DNA of 64,000 nucleotides, taken from positions 582,501 through 646,500 of the forward strand of contig RPFO01000199.1 in the NCBI GenBank assembly GCA_009746045.1. Direction: 5' to 3'. Source of the stretch: Mesostigma viride (lineage: Eukaryota; Streptophyta; Mesostigmatophyceae; Mesostigmatales; Mesostigmataceae). The notes under the pieces were generated by a model, which did no database searches, was not told the DNA's origin, and saw only the letters and a program-made list of their open reading frames with translations. Below, piece after piece: positions 44,302-55,137 of the stretch; position 1 is the first letter of the stretch, and every line of letters begins with the position of its first letter. Both the position numbers and the translations under genes were made by a program.

Positions 44302-45858
44302 TCACCCGCGCGGCTTCTTGGGCGCGCCCGCCCCCACCCCTTGGCTCAGCGGCGCCCAGTGCAGCTTGCGCGCGTCCACCAGCGCGTGCCGCACCGTTGC
44401 TGATGTGGGCGCCACCACCACCGACGGCGCGGATGACATCAGCGGTGCCACGGCAGGTGCGGCCGCATGGGCCACTGCCGGTGGACCGATTGCCAACTTG
44501 GCGGCGGCGGCACTGCTGCCTGCCGACCCCTGCGTGCCAGCAGAGGGTGGCGCGACCACGAGCAGGTGCTGCCCCTTCCAGTACTTGATCACGTTCAGCG
44601 CCTGGAGGGTGGCGGCCACGTCGTCGGGGCGTATGCCAGTGGCCTCGCTCATCTCACGGATGGACAACCCGCGCGGTACGCACGCGGACGCCGATGAGCT
44701 GGACCCTGCGGCAGGGTGCTCGGACGACCCTGGCGCCCCCCCCTCTGCGTGTGCCAGCAGAAAAGCCATCAGCTCGTCGGCCCAGTAGCGCGCAAAGCCC
44801 AGCGCGCCCAGGTCGGAGAGCGGTCGCTCGGGCGTCCCCACTTTGCCCTCCTTCTTGGACAGCTCGTACGCGAAGGCGATGAGGAATCGGCCGTACCCCT
44901 TGCGCTGGTGGGGCGGCAGCGTGAGGATGCAGGCCAGGTTGTACTCGTCGCGCGACGCCTTCTCCTTGCTGAAGTAGCCCAGCACGTGGTACCCGCGCGC
45001 GTCGCAGCCGGTCAGGATGTAGAAGAGGAACGCGTCCACGTCGTAGTATAGCGTCTTGTGGTCCAGAAAAAGCTTCGCCACGAGGCACAGGTTCTGACAG
45101 TAGGACTTGTTCTTGCGCCCATCCACCTCGAACATGGACAGCTGCGTGCGCGGCATCAGCGAGGCCTCGCAGGGACCTGACACGCCCTTGTTGGCGTCGG
45201 CGGGCACGCCGCCCTTGGCGTCGTCGGGGGTGTCCACAAACGCGCGGTAGATCTCGTCGCCCGGTGGGTGCCGCAGGGTGCACTTGGCCAGGTGCCGGCC
45301 AAACGCCTTTTGCGACTTGCGGAACTTGAGGCAGTACTCGCACACGAACAGCTTGGGCACGTGCGCGTACTCGTCGGGGAAGGGGGAGTAGTACCATGTC
45401 TCGATCTCGTACTTGCCCAACTGGATCGCGTGGATGTTCTTCGGCTTGGCCTTCTCCTCGTGCTCGGGCTCGGCACTGCGGTGGGGGAGCGCCAAGTCCT
45501 CCACCATCCTGGGCACCTGGCCGTAGTCTTCGCGAGGCCGCTTGACGGCTTTGCCATTCTTGGTTACATTTCCGGCAACGCCGTTGGACCGCCCGCTGTT
45601 GCGGCCAGAAGCGCGAGCACCCGCGGGCGGATCTGCGGGCGGCAGGCTCTGCAACCTGGACATGGGGACCCAGTCGTCAAGCCGCCTGTCAAAATCCTTA
45701 AAATGCACATAATACTCAGCTTCTTTGCCTTCCCGCTTCTCGATAATTTCAGCTGGATGCCACGTATCGTCGAAGGAGGCAAGGCACAGCACGGTGCTGC
45801 CTACTGTAAAGCCTCTTCTAGTGCTGGCAGCTCTCTTCCGCAGCGTCATAACAGCCAC
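44302..45858 (-). CDS. HAM1: MYST-family histone acetyltransferase (HAM1/Esa1/Tip60 type)
   Basis: A single uninterrupted 518-residue frame. Residues about 16-74 form a tudor-knot chromo-like domain (TVLCLASFDDTWHPAEIIE, VHFKDFDRRLDDWV). About 141-205 hold the MYST start and C2HC finger (C173, C176, H189, C193). The acetyltransferase core runs from about 240 to 370 with SMFEVDGRKNKSYCQNLCL, YYDVDAFLFY, the acetyl-CoA loop QRKGYG (318-323), the catalytic-position Cys in LACILTLP (C310) and Glu in PERPLSDLG (E344). The winged-helix end has LNVIKYWKGQHLLVV (about 421-435). Esa1-type enzymes acetylate histone H4 in NuA4-like complexes in the nucleus. An insertion of about 30 residues (about 206-236) lies between finger and core, and a tail of about 80 residues follows the core. 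The lack of introns is unusual beside its intron-rich neighbours. Confidence 0.96.
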   Translation of the reverse strand: MAVMTLRKRAASTRRGFTVGSTVLCLASFDDTWHPAEIIEKREGKEAEYYVHFKDFDRRLDDWVPMSRLQSLPPADPPAGARASGRNSGRSNGVAGNVTKNGKAVKRPREDYGQVPRMVEDLALPHRSAEPEHEEKAKPKNIHAIQLGKYEIETWYYSPFPDEYAHVPKLFVCEYCLKFRKSQKAFGRHLAKCTLRHPPGDEIYRAFVDTPDDAKGGVPADANKGVSGPCEASLMPRTQLSMFEVDGRKNKSYCQNLCLVAKLFLDHKTLYYDVDAFLFYILTGCDARGYHVLGYFSKEKASRDEYNLACILTLPPHQRKGYGRFLIAFAYELSKKEGKVGTPERPLSDLGALGFARYWADELMAFLLAHAEGGAPGSSEHPAAGSSSSASACVPRGLSIREMSEATGIRPDDVAATLQALNVIKYWKGQHLLVVAPPSAGTQGSAGSSAAAAKLAIGPPAVAHAAAPAVAPLMSSAPSVVVAPTSATVRHALVDARKLHWAPLSQGVGAGAPKKPRG

Positions 45859-46730
45859 GCTTTCACGACCCTTTCGTCACATAATCCACTCGCGAAGCTT
45901 CCAGGCACGCACAGGCATTGCCCGGCCCGTCGAGGAACAACGGGTAATTCACATAGCGGTAAAGGAGAACTGTTGCCCCTGCTACGCACTACTATTTATC
46001 TGCAAGCGATTACACGACAGCGATATCTTCCTTCGCTGCAATAACTCATCACCTCGTAAGGCAGGTTTCGGGAATTAAAATAGGCGATAGGGTAGCCCAT
46101 TCATGCGGATGAAGGTGCAAAACCAGTGCCCACAGCCATGGCACGGTCGCTTGCGTAGCTCGGGCCAGCGACGAACGACGTACAGTACTGTAGTGAATGC
46201 TGCCGTAGTGATAATAACCGGTCAGCCAAGTGAATACCAAACTCATGATATTCCCATTGGTTAATAAAAAAAACCCATTTACCCGGAAAAATATCAAACT
46301 CATGCGGTTGGTAAAAAATTCCCATTTACCCAGGATTTACCCGGAAATACCAAACTCATGCGTCAGATATCTTGGGATATTTCCAAAATCTTCGTACTCG
46401 GTACTCCCCGACACTTACCGGATGGCCAAGACGTGGCCGCGTCATCAACGACGGTATCTCAGGGTGCTTCCAAGCGCTACCAAATACGTCAGTCAGCAAA
46501 CGTGCGGCATCACTGTTTCAAGCTTGCCGCGATGGAAGCACAACCATGATGGATCGCTTGACGGGTGCCCCCACCAGCCCAGTGGCCATAGCCTACTCTA
46601 GAGCCCTAGACTTGGCATTTATCCCACCAGTCCGAGGTTGGCCCTGATCTCGCGGTTTCCGAGGCGTCAAGACCTAAACGGTCACGCTTGTTGCCCCTTG
46701 CTTGTAGCCTGGTGAAGCATCTTCGTTGCA
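45859..46730. promoter_or_regulatory. Shared upstream region of the MYST and SWIB genes, with a degenerate repeat
   Basis: 872 bases separate two divergent starts. At about 46236-46362 the elements ACTCATG and CCCATTTACCC recur three and two times with similar spacing (for example AATACCAAACTCATG, then AATATCAAACTCATG). I cannot say whether these are binding sites or a decayed tandem repeat. No TATA box is evident. Confidence 0.35.
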
Positions 46731-46994
46731 ATGTCGAAAGTTACAGGCTTGCAGATGGTTCGGAAACTCTCCCCGGCCCTTTCGGGGTTCCTGGGCGGCA
46801 AGAAAGAGGCGTCGTACGTCGATGTCATGAGGGGAGTTTGGGGACATATAAAGAAACAAAACCTTCAAAACCCTGATGATAGGCGAAAAATAAATTGCGA
46901 CAAGGCATTGGAAACTCTGGTTTCCAAGAAAGAGGTCCACATGCTTGAGCTTATGAAACTGATCGCGCCACACATGGAAAAGGTGCAAAAATAA
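46731..46994 (+). CDS. Small SWIB/MDM2-domain protein
   Basis: The 87-residue intronless frame is almost entirely one SWIB domain: LSPALSGFLGGKKEASYVDV, VWGHIKKQNLQNPDDRRKIN and CDKALETLV followed by the helix LMKLIAPHM. SWIB domains occur in SWI/SNF (BAF60-type) subunits. In plants and algae they also occur as stand-alone proteins of about 100-140 residues in nucleus, mitochondria or plastid, where they associate with DNA. No obvious transit peptide precedes the domain, though the start MSKVTGLQMVRK is basic. It is divergent from the MYST acetyltransferase. Both may act on chromatin, but the sequence does not show a shared role. Confidence 0.93.
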   Translation: MSKVTGLQMVRKLSPALSGFLGGKKEASYVDVMRGVWGHIKKQNLQNPDDRRKINCDKALETLVSKKEVHMLELMKLIAPHMEKVQK

Positions 46995-47977
46995 TCGGAA
47001 ACCGGTTGTACCTCAATGTAATAATGGGAACCTGCTATACAGCGTACTTCATTTCAGAAAGCACGCGAGAGCTGGCATTCATTGACCTTATTCAGAAAGT
47101 ACGCGATCGCCGGCATTCGGTGCCCTTTTTAGATCAAGTCCTCTGCTGGCCGGCCATGTCAGATCGCGAAACCATGCTGGAGCTCAAAGAAGACTTTCAC
47201 AAACGTCTTCTTCTCCCGTGGCTTAAAATTCTGTCAAAGGCTCGCATGCCCGCTCGCCTTGGGCTCGTTAGATTCGGCAGCAAACTGCTGGTGCGACTTG
47301 CGAGCATTGGGCACCACGGTCGAGCAAGCCGCACGAGCTCATGCCCGACCGCTTGGTCAGGGATTCCAGTGGCGGCAATCGCTCGCGAGCTGCCATGAAA
47401 TGCTACCCAAGGAGGCTGTTCCAGTGATGGGCCGGAAATCCTGCCATAAAGCTGCGCAACTCTCTTTCTTGGTGTACACGGGAGCACTTTTGACAGAAAT
47501 GGAATGTAAGGCAAGATGTATATATACTAGTAACATTCTATTTGTTATGAACCAAGCGTTTTTGCCAATATTTCTTGTGCCCTGTGTGTAACATCCTAGA
47601 CGTGTCATCCTTCACCTGCAGCGTTACCAGCTGCCATTACCAGTAGCGATGGATGCTGTCAGCACAAACATTTTCCCTTATTACTCAGGCTCTGTTTTAT
47701 TCACGTCTGTATCTCCGTGCAGTAGTTTGTAGGTATGGTACAGTCAATTTTTTTGCAGGTTAATGCTAGCTTAGGCTTGTTGCACATGATGTCTTGTACA
47801 TTGGCAGGCGGCACTGATATAGTAAAGTACCTCCCCTGATTTGCATCACAGTCCGCGTTATTTCTCCTGCTGTGCAGCTAGGAGAAGTCATTCACTCGTT
47901 CACGCGCCTCCGTTTGGAGAGGCAGGGGGTACAAACTTTTGAGTAGGTGCCTTTCATCCCTGATAATTGATGCACAG
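46995..47977. other. Region downstream of the SWIB gene
   Basis: Overlapping plus-strand frames (47006-47398 and 47259-47591) have no recognisable domain. Part is presumably the 3' UTR. No repeat is seen. Confidence 0.4.
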
Positions 47978-48345
47978 CAAGTAAGTAAATATGTACTTGC
48001 GTGTCATGCGCATAGGCATGCCACGGAGTACTATGCTAATCTCATCATAAAAGTAATTACACAAATGTTTAGACAAATTACAGACAAATACTGCATCATG
48101 CCCCGACCATATCAAGGAGACCATATAGTCCCCGACCATATAGTCACTGGTTGTCTCCTCGATATAGTCAATAGATGGGAATATAATCCTCATCCGAGCT
48201 GTTCTCTACTGTAATGGCAGACGAGGCGGTAGAGTAGCGGCTATCCTCAGGGGCAATAACCTCGAACCTGCGGACTTCTACCCTGCATGCAAGCAATGGG
48301 CCGCGGGGCCCGTGGGGATAAAACAGGATCATACCCTTCGGGAAG
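47978..48345 (-). mobile_element. LINE-A, 5'-truncated copy
   Basis: A decayed AAGT tail (from about 47979), the 3' UTR with an internal partial duplication of CCGACCATATAGTC (about 48111-48150), and the last about 60 ORF2 codons. It stops abruptly at 48345 against an AATT tail of another element. Confidence 0.82.
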
Positions 48346-48418
48346 ATTAATTAATTAATTAATCAATTAATTAATACTCGTGCTAGCGTTGGGGAGTCGA
48401 TCACGGAGCACCGAAGTT
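48346..48418 (-). mobile_element. LINE-D-type 3' terminus
   Basis: AATTAATT tail, then CTCGTGCTAGCGTTGGGGAG and CACGGAGCACC: the LINE-D terminal hairpin in minus orientation, with only a little body. Confidence 0.65.
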
Positions 48419-48626
48419 CTTTTAATCCCTGTACGTGCACAACAAGAAGAAAGGGCAGTGAGCCCCTTTCTGAAGAACGTGGCGCAAGGGTTTCAACCGC
48501 GAAATTCAAAATTGACATGCTATGGCGGACGTAAACGGCGATAACTACCACGTTTGGTCACCGAATTAGGTCGGATTTGTCACGATCGACTCGCCATTCC
48601 ACGACGCATCGAGCTCGGTCTTGAAG

Positions 48627-49870
48627 ATGGTTACCAAGAAATCAGGGCGCAAAGAATTACCGCCTACTGCCGCCCGTGCAGGCGACGCCCCGCAGGCGCC
48701 AGCCTTAGGAGAAGGAACGGGCAACTCTCAGGCTATGGAGTCTGCCGCCAAGAAACATGGGCCTAAATCCCCACGTGGCGACACTGGCACGGCCCGGGCC
48801 CTGTTATTCGCAGCCCCTGCCGACTCGGGGAACACCGCTACTGAAGTCCGCAATGCACCCTTCGACGCTTCGGCATTTGCTAACGGCACAGCTAATGTGC
48901 AAACCCTTCTGACCTTGTCTATATGCTGGACCTCGTGGCTCTGCTCACCGCGATAATGCAACAAGGCCGGCCCCTACTCTGGCCTCAGCCACCGCCTGGG
49001 CTCACCGCCATTACCCCGGTTACAGACCCCAAGGACTTGACCTCACTCAAGAAAAGTGAGTTGCGGGTCGTTGCCACGCTGCTGCTGCTGGGAAATTGGG
49101 AACTGCTGCCAGTATCCGGATCTGCAGCAGCAGCAGCCCTTGCCGGTACGGTGGCGCAGAAGATTGCCACGGAGCTGATAAATTCTGATCTCGCAGGCCA
49201 CTTGGATGCCTCGATCGAGACCAACGTGGCGGACAAGGTGGCGGCCCAGCCAGGTCGCCGGCACGCTGACGGAGGCGGTCGCCGGCACCCTAGGGGCGCA
49301 GGTGGCCGGCAATTTAGCGGACAAACTGGATCGAGGCGCAGGTGGCGAAGGCGGCCCCGTCGATCCTACGCGACTATGGCCAGCACAGCCATCCAAGAAA
49401 TAGCCACTAGCACTGCTCAGGCGGTCTCTAGGACCTTCGCCGACCGGGACAACAAAGAGCGGCGCGGCCGCACCATAATTATTCGCAATGTGGCGGCCCT
49501 CCCCCGGGAGACGGGGCTGAGCCTCCGCCTCAAGGTGGAGAAGGAACTCATCACCAAGAGGACAGTGTCACAATTGACATGCACCGTCCGCCGCCTACCG
49601 GGGCGCGCGGACGCGCCGGTGGCGCTCGTGCTTACGCGCCCCATCGGCAAGCACTATATCCTCCAACACCGCACCAATTGAGCTACCACGAGGAGGCTTG
49701 GGTTGGAGTCTCGACGACGATCTGACCCCGGCGCAGCTTCGCGCCCGCAGGGACCGGCTGGCACAAGAGGATGCGATCGAAGAAGGCCCTCGCTGACCGC
49801 ACGAAGAAGGTGCGGCTGCGGTGGAAGGACGACGCATGGCACATGGAGGATTACCTCGCGGGAGGTTACC
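48627..49870 (+). pseudogene. LINE-A ORF1 (Transposase_22-like RNA-binding protein)
   Basis: Pieces in shifted frames: an N-terminal low-complexity part (48627-48956), an Ala-rich helical part with ELRVVATLLLLGNWELL and LAGTVAQKIATELI (48923-49250), and IIIRNVAALPRETGLSLRLK with VALVLTRPIGKHYIL (49374-49681). The last is an RRM-like fold, followed by WSLDDDLTPAQLRARRDRL (about 49710). That last motif is the same ORF1 hallmark seen in the half-LINEs. Confidence 0.75.
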
Positions 49871-50299
49871 ACGCCGAGGGGAGACGCGCGGGGGGGTAGG
49901 GAGTAGGCCCTCCCCGCCCCCTCACACCGCGAGCAGCTACCGGGGGGTTAGCTAGAACCCACCCCCCACACCCGTCGTCCGATGGTCGAGCTTGTGTCTT
50001 GGATAGTCCAATCTCACGGACGACGCAACGGAGTCAAAGCCGCGACCTTCATCGCCAACTTCGCAACAAGGAGCGCCTGCTGGCTTTCGCAACCCGGCAC
50101 TCCCAACGGTATGCTGCATTTTTTGACCCCAAGACCAGGCGAGCAAGTCGCGCCGCCCGCCTGGAGGGTGCCCTATGCGCGTTGAAAAGTACTATGTTAT
50201 CTCACGCGCACACACGTCCCCGCCAGCCTCCCCCCAACCCCTGCCGACACCGCGGGTCCCCGGCGCCCCCTGCTGGGCCAACGCCGGCACCACTCGCTG

Positions 50300-51090
50300 C
50301 GCATCGCAACCTACAATGTCCGCACCCTGCCCGGGGGAGATGCCCCCCCGCGGGCCAACGAGCTTGTCCACTACTGCCGCCTATATGGCATTGATGTGCT
50401 TGGGGTCCAAGAGCACCGACGCTCCTTTGAGGGCCCCGTTCAGCGTGTCACCCTCGCACTACAATGGCAACTGCTGTGCGGCCCGGCGCATGCACCGGGT
50501 CAGGGAGGAGTGGGCCTGCTGTGCTCCCCCACCGCTGCCGCCCAGCTCGTGGACCACAAACTTTGCTCGAATCGGATCCTTCAGTGCACTTTCCGCTCCC
50601 TTGAAGGACGGACCCCCATTATGCTCTCGGTAATTGTCGGATATGCCCCACATGCTGGGCACCCGGCCGAGGACCGCGCAGCGTTCTTCAACCAGTTGCT
50701 CGACATAGAGAAACAGATCCCACGTCAATACATCGTTGCCATCTTGGTGGATGCCAACGCGACCCTGCCCGTGGGCCGCGGGGGCTGCATGTATGCGCCG
50801 CGCCTAACCGATAGCAATGCCAACACCCCCCTACTTGAGCAACTGCTCACTGAGGGGGACTTGACTGCTGCCAATACGCTGTTTGCTAAACCGCCTGATG
50901 CACTAGTGACCTTTGTGGGCCCCATGCGCAGGGCGGCTGGCTCGATGCTCCCTCGGCGGCGATGTGTATGCTTGGACTACATACTTGTGCGCAAGTGCTG
51001 GCGCTCTTCCGTCATCGATGCCCGTACGCTGACCACCCCCAGTGTCGCATCGGATCATCGCATGGTCACCGCAACCTTGCGCCTACGTCT
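50300..51090 (+). pseudogene. LINE-A ORF2, AP-endonuclease domain
   Basis: Motifs of the exonuclease-endonuclease-phosphatase fold appear in order: LRIATYNVRTLPGG (about 50300), GIDVLGVQEHRRSF, VIVGYAPHAGHP, ILVDANATLPVG, CLDYILVRK and ASDHRMVTATL (about 51047-51075). This domain nicks the target in target-primed reverse transcription. It is intact through the SDH motif, then frameshifted near 51390. Confidence 0.9.
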
Positions 51091-51372
51091 TCAGGCCCCT
51101 GCGCGCCGCCGCCCCCGGCCCCGCCCTGACTGGACCTGCTTACGCCCCGTCCGTGGGCGCAGGGAGAAGTGGTCAGCGGATGAGATACGCCGCGATGCAA
51201 TCAGGTCTGCCTTCGTGGACGCGCAACCTTTGATGTACCTGGACGCAGATCGCGGTGTAGATCTCACGCCACCCTACGAACTGTTCATGCGATCGGTCGG
51301 TAGCTTGGCTCTAAGCTTCTCCCCGAGCAACCCCGCGCCCGACCAGCCCCGCTCTACCTGCGCGACGCCCGG

Positions 51373-53190
51373 GTGGTTGCCGCCCGGCTGGCGCTAGCGC
51401 AGGCCCGCCGCCGCGGGGAGGACCTGTACCCGTACCAGGAACGGCTTACTCAAGCATATACTGCCGCACATGCGGAGGAGGTGGAGACACTTGCCGCCGA
51501 AATCAATCGCCACACGGCCGCCAACCAGCACAAGGCGGCCTGGCGCTCTCTCGACCGTCTCACCGGGCGGGAAACGCAACGGGCTGACATCCCAGGCACC
51601 CCCAGTGAACGCCTTGAGATTTGGTTCAGCTCCCAGGCCAAACTATCAGGGGCCCCTGGCCCGCCCCCCCCGCTTGACCCCGCTGCAGCTGCACGCCCTG
51701 CGGCCAGCCGAGGCGGCCCCCATTGAGCCCCCGCAGGCGCCCACCAGCGAGACGGACTACCTGGTCCCACCGCTCTCCGGCCCCTGGTGGACGGCCCCCA
51801 CGACGAGTGGACTCCCCAGGAATGGGCTGCTGCCATCTCCACCCTCCGCAATGATGCTGCCATGGGAGTGGACAATATTTCACCGGAGGTGGTTAAGATG
51901 CCTGAGCTTGAGCCTTTCCTCCGGGGTGTTTGCAACCGGATTCTACGAGATGGCCTCCCCCCGCCGACGTATTGGAAGACCGCTGTCCGGGTCATGCTCT
52001 ACAAGGGCAAGGGGTCCGCCGCGGATACCGGCAACTACCGCGGCGTATGCCTCCAAAGCTGCGTGCTGAAAGTCTTCATGCGTCTCCTGCTGAACCGCAT
52101 GCGCGCCAGCCTCGATCCCCACCTAGGTGAGTCCCAGATGGGCTTCCGTGTTGGTCGCAATTGTGTTATGGTCACTATTACCGCGCGCCGCCTGATCGAG
52201 GAAGTGGGCCGCCTGGCCCCCGGCCTCTTGCCATTGCTATTGATCTTCGTGGATTACACCAAGGCATTCGATACGGTTATATGGGACGCCCTGTGGGTGG
52301 TCCTTCGCCTCAGTGTTCCGTGTCCTATCGTACATCGTTGAGATCATCCGCCAGTTCTATACGAAGGGTCCCAAGCCCAGGCCCGTACCGCCGACGGCGT
52401 CTCTCCGGCGTTCCCCCTGCACACAGGGGTGTGGCAGGGCTTTGTGCTCTCCCCATATCTATTCATCATTACGGCGGACTATATTATGCGGCGTGCACAA
52501 GCCCGCTTCGCCCGGGTGGAGGGGCGCCCGCCGGGGATCGAGGTCACGGAGTACGCCAGCTACGGCGGGGTTGACCCACCCTACCGCCTGAGCGATCTGA
52601 TCTACGCGCTGATGACACGACGCTCGTGGAACCCCCGGAGTCAGCCCAACTCTGGCTAGACAGCTTATCACTGGAAGCGCGGGCGGTGGGGCTTGTGATC
52701 AGCAAGAAAACGGAGGTCATGGCCATCGGCTTCCCTGCTGGGATAGCCCCACCCACGGCCTCCTCTTGCTGGACGGCAGCCCTGTCCCCCCGGCGACTCG
52801 CTTCAAGCTCCTTGGCAGCTGGCTTCCCTCCACGGCCGACGACATCAACACCCGCATTGGCCAGGCCTGGGCGGCCCTCCGCCGCCTCGACAGGTTCTGG
52901 ACCTGCCGCCTACCTGAGTGAGCGACGCAAGCGCATTCTGTTCAAGGCCCTTGTCCTCAGCATCCTCCTTTACGGCTGCGAGGCGTGGACCCTGGGCCAG
53001 GCGCTGAGCCAGCAACTTGACGGCACCGTCACTAGAATGCTCCGTCATATCCTCGGCGTCCGCTACCAAGAACGCCGCACCCGGGCCGAGCTCTACTGCG
53101 AGCTCCCTCTTGTCACCCATACCATCCGACACCGCCGCGCCTCCTCTTTGCCGGCCATCTTGCCCGCACAGACCAGGTGAATACCGATGT
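51373..53190 (+). pseudogene. LINE-A ORF2, reverse transcriptase and C-terminal domain, frameshifted
   Basis: AAMGVDNISPEVVK (about 51855), YKGKGSAADTGNYRGVCL, ESQMGFRVGR, LLIFVDYTKAFDTV (about 52245) and GVWQGFVLSPYLFIITADYI (about 52430) are clear. The YADD catalytic box near 52603-52616 is broken by a two-base insertion. The C-terminal region has SERRKRILFKALVLSILLYG, LDGTVTRMLRHILGVRYQ and RAELYCELPLVTHTIRHRR. Frameshifts occur near 51720, 52310, 52600, 52760, 52900 and 53140. Confidence 0.88.
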
Positions 53191-53232
53191 GGGCCCTGCC
53201 GGGGATAAAAATTCAATTATTTTTTTTTTAAT

Positions 53233-53825
53233 GTGTGCCCATGACGCGCCACACACCAGATGATGCCTAGCTTTATTATTTAGTTATGCTGTGACTACGC
53301 AGAGAGGTACTCCAGCCAACCAGGTAGACACCTCCGGCCTATGGCAGGGTCCCCTTGTCCCATCGCAACCCACTGGCAAACTTGCGCACGCCCGGCACCG
53401 GCGCGGCGCGACCCGGACCTATGTGGCACAACTGCTTGAAGATGCAGGGCTTCTGGGACTATCCGTACTCCGCGCCCGCATGATTTACAAGGAGAAATGG
53501 ACTGCCATCTGTGACAAGCACCTTCCTGAGGGGTAATAATGCTCCTGTTTTCTCCCTGGCCACGGGCCCCGCGGCCCGTTGCTAGCCAGGGTAGAGGTCC
53601 GCAGGTGGAGGTGTGAAGACAGCCGCTACACTACCGCCTCGTCTGCCACTACAGTAGAGGACAGCTCGGATGAGGATTACATCCCCATCTAGTGCTTAAT
53701 GGTTGGGGAATGATGCAAACGATATTTGTCTAAACTTTTGTGTAATTATTTTTTCTAATGAGATTAGCATAGTACTCCGTGGCATGCCTTTGCGCATATG
53801 ACACGCAAGTACTTACTTACTTACT
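53233..53825 (+). mobile_element. LINE-A copy with half-LINE sequence attached at its 5' end
   Basis: 53233-53317 is half-LINE 3' UTR in antisense (GTGTGCCCATGACGCGCC to CGCAGAGAGGTACTCC). It joins LINE-A exactly where the 6719-7234 copy joins the same half-LINE sequence. LINE-A then runs to its SSDEDYIPI-type end, 3' UTR and (ACTT)n tail. The copy therefore descends from that composite or a sister of it. Confidence 0.8.
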
Positions 53826-54052
53826 TACTTACGAGTCACCGGGGGGACGGGGCTGCCGTCCAGCAAGAGGAGGGTGGGTGGCCGGGCTATCCCAGCAGGG
53901 AAGCCGATGGCCATGACCTCCGGTTTCTAGCTGATCATAAGCCCCTCCGCCCGCGCTTTCAGTGATAAGCTGTCTAGCCAGAGTTGGGCTGACTCCGGGG
54001 TTTCCACGAGCGTCGTGTCATCAGCGTAGATTGATCAGATCGCTCAGACAGG
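53826..54052 (-). mobile_element. Inverted LINE-A reverse-transcriptase fragment
   Basis: In reverse this reads the stretch from the YADD region to GFPAGI and PVPPVT. It matches 52590-52800 and the corresponding part of 22223-23281. It directly abuts the tail of the preceding LINE-A copy. Confidence 0.78.
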
Positions 54053-54957
54053 TGCCAGCTCGTCAGTGTCTGGGGAAAATGATGCCGCTGCGTGAAGAAC
54101 CGCGTGAATTTCCTCGAACACAACTGTCTATAAAGCAAACGAAATTTCAGAGAAGCATGGAAACGAAAGCATGACACCTTCCCGACATGCAGGTTGTGGG
54201 CCACGCGCTGCAGCAAGCTAGCCAGCCACGTCACAGACGAACTTGCTGAAAAACATCCAGGAATCTAGCGATGCAGCGCCAGGACCCGCAACTTCATGGC
54301 TGCATCTCAGTGGCCGGAAAGAAGGCAAAAAGCTTACTTTCAACGAGCTAAGAAAGCAGGAACACGCTAGCTTAAGACGTTTAATAAAAGAACGTACCAT
54401 GACGGGCATGCATTTATTCAGTCGTGCCCACCAGGCGCACAAGAAAGGCCACCCTTTCATGGATCGAGAGGTCGGGCGCGCATCGCGCAGGCCTAATATT
54501 AATTATCTTACCGCAAAATGACGGAAAAGGTAAAGATAGCAGCGGGAATTTTTACGGTTTTAGAAACATCATTAAACTAGCTTCGATCCCTTACGACCAT
54601 CAAAGCTGGCAACAATCAACAATCACCGGCAGGCATCCATTATACTTCATTCATCCCTACAGAAATTCAGGCCGGACCCGGCCCCCCTGCTGATGGTAAA
54701 GAAAAAAAGCCCGCGACATTATAGATCGCAACGATCCCACCATAGAGTAGAATAAGTAACTAATCTTCTCCAACAATCGAGCATTTTTCTGCTTTCCGCG
54801 CGCCAGATTTGTCACGTTAATTTGTCGAAAAGCAGTCGCTGCATGGCCACTTTCGCAACTAGGGGTGCGCGCACCGTACCGCCCACTTTTCACGTTACGG
54901 AGGGTACCACAGATTTTTTTGGGCGCGAATAATATTCGCCACGCCGAGTTAAAGCAA
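54053..54957. other. Spacer without recognised gene
   Basis: AT-rich, with short frames on both strands (for example 54243-54521 plus and 54218-54460 minus), none recognisable. Confidence 0.4.
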
Positions 54958-54997
54958 TCTGGTGCTCCGTGACTCCCCAACGGGAGCATGTAGTAGC
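54958..54997 (+). mobile_element. LINE-D-type 3' terminus interrupted by LINE-A
   Basis: GGTGCTCCGTGACTCCCCAA and CGGGAGCA are the LINE-D terminal hairpin. Its continuation (AGCACGTGTTTGATAAATTA) reappears at about 56416, beyond the LINE-A copy and its array. Confidence 0.65.
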
Positions 54998-55052
<55 letters not shown>

Positions 55053-55053
55053 C

Positions 55054-55137
<84 letters not shown>

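Larger units (their letters stand above)
48560..53209 (+). mobile_element. LINE-A, most complete copy (ORF1, AP endonuclease, reverse transcriptase)
   Basis: ORF1 starts at about 48627 (MVTKKSGRKEL) and ends near 49860. ORF2 follows from about 50200. A frame change occurs at about every kilobase, so the copy is dead. The 3' end is lost at 53209, where the next piece begins. The order ORF1, endonuclease, reverse transcriptase, C-terminal domain with LLYGCEAWTL and IRHRR, and a microsatellite 3' tail is that of an APE-type non-LTR retrotransposon. I do not assign a clade with confidence; RTE-like is the closest impression. This is the reference for what the half-LINEs lack. Confidence 0.88.

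Noticed and set aside
53233-54052. Twin-priming inversion as the origin of the inverted LINE-A piece
   Set aside because: Twin priming leaves the inverted part upstream of the 3' segment. Here it lies beyond the 3' tail, so a separate insertion or rearrangement is more likely.
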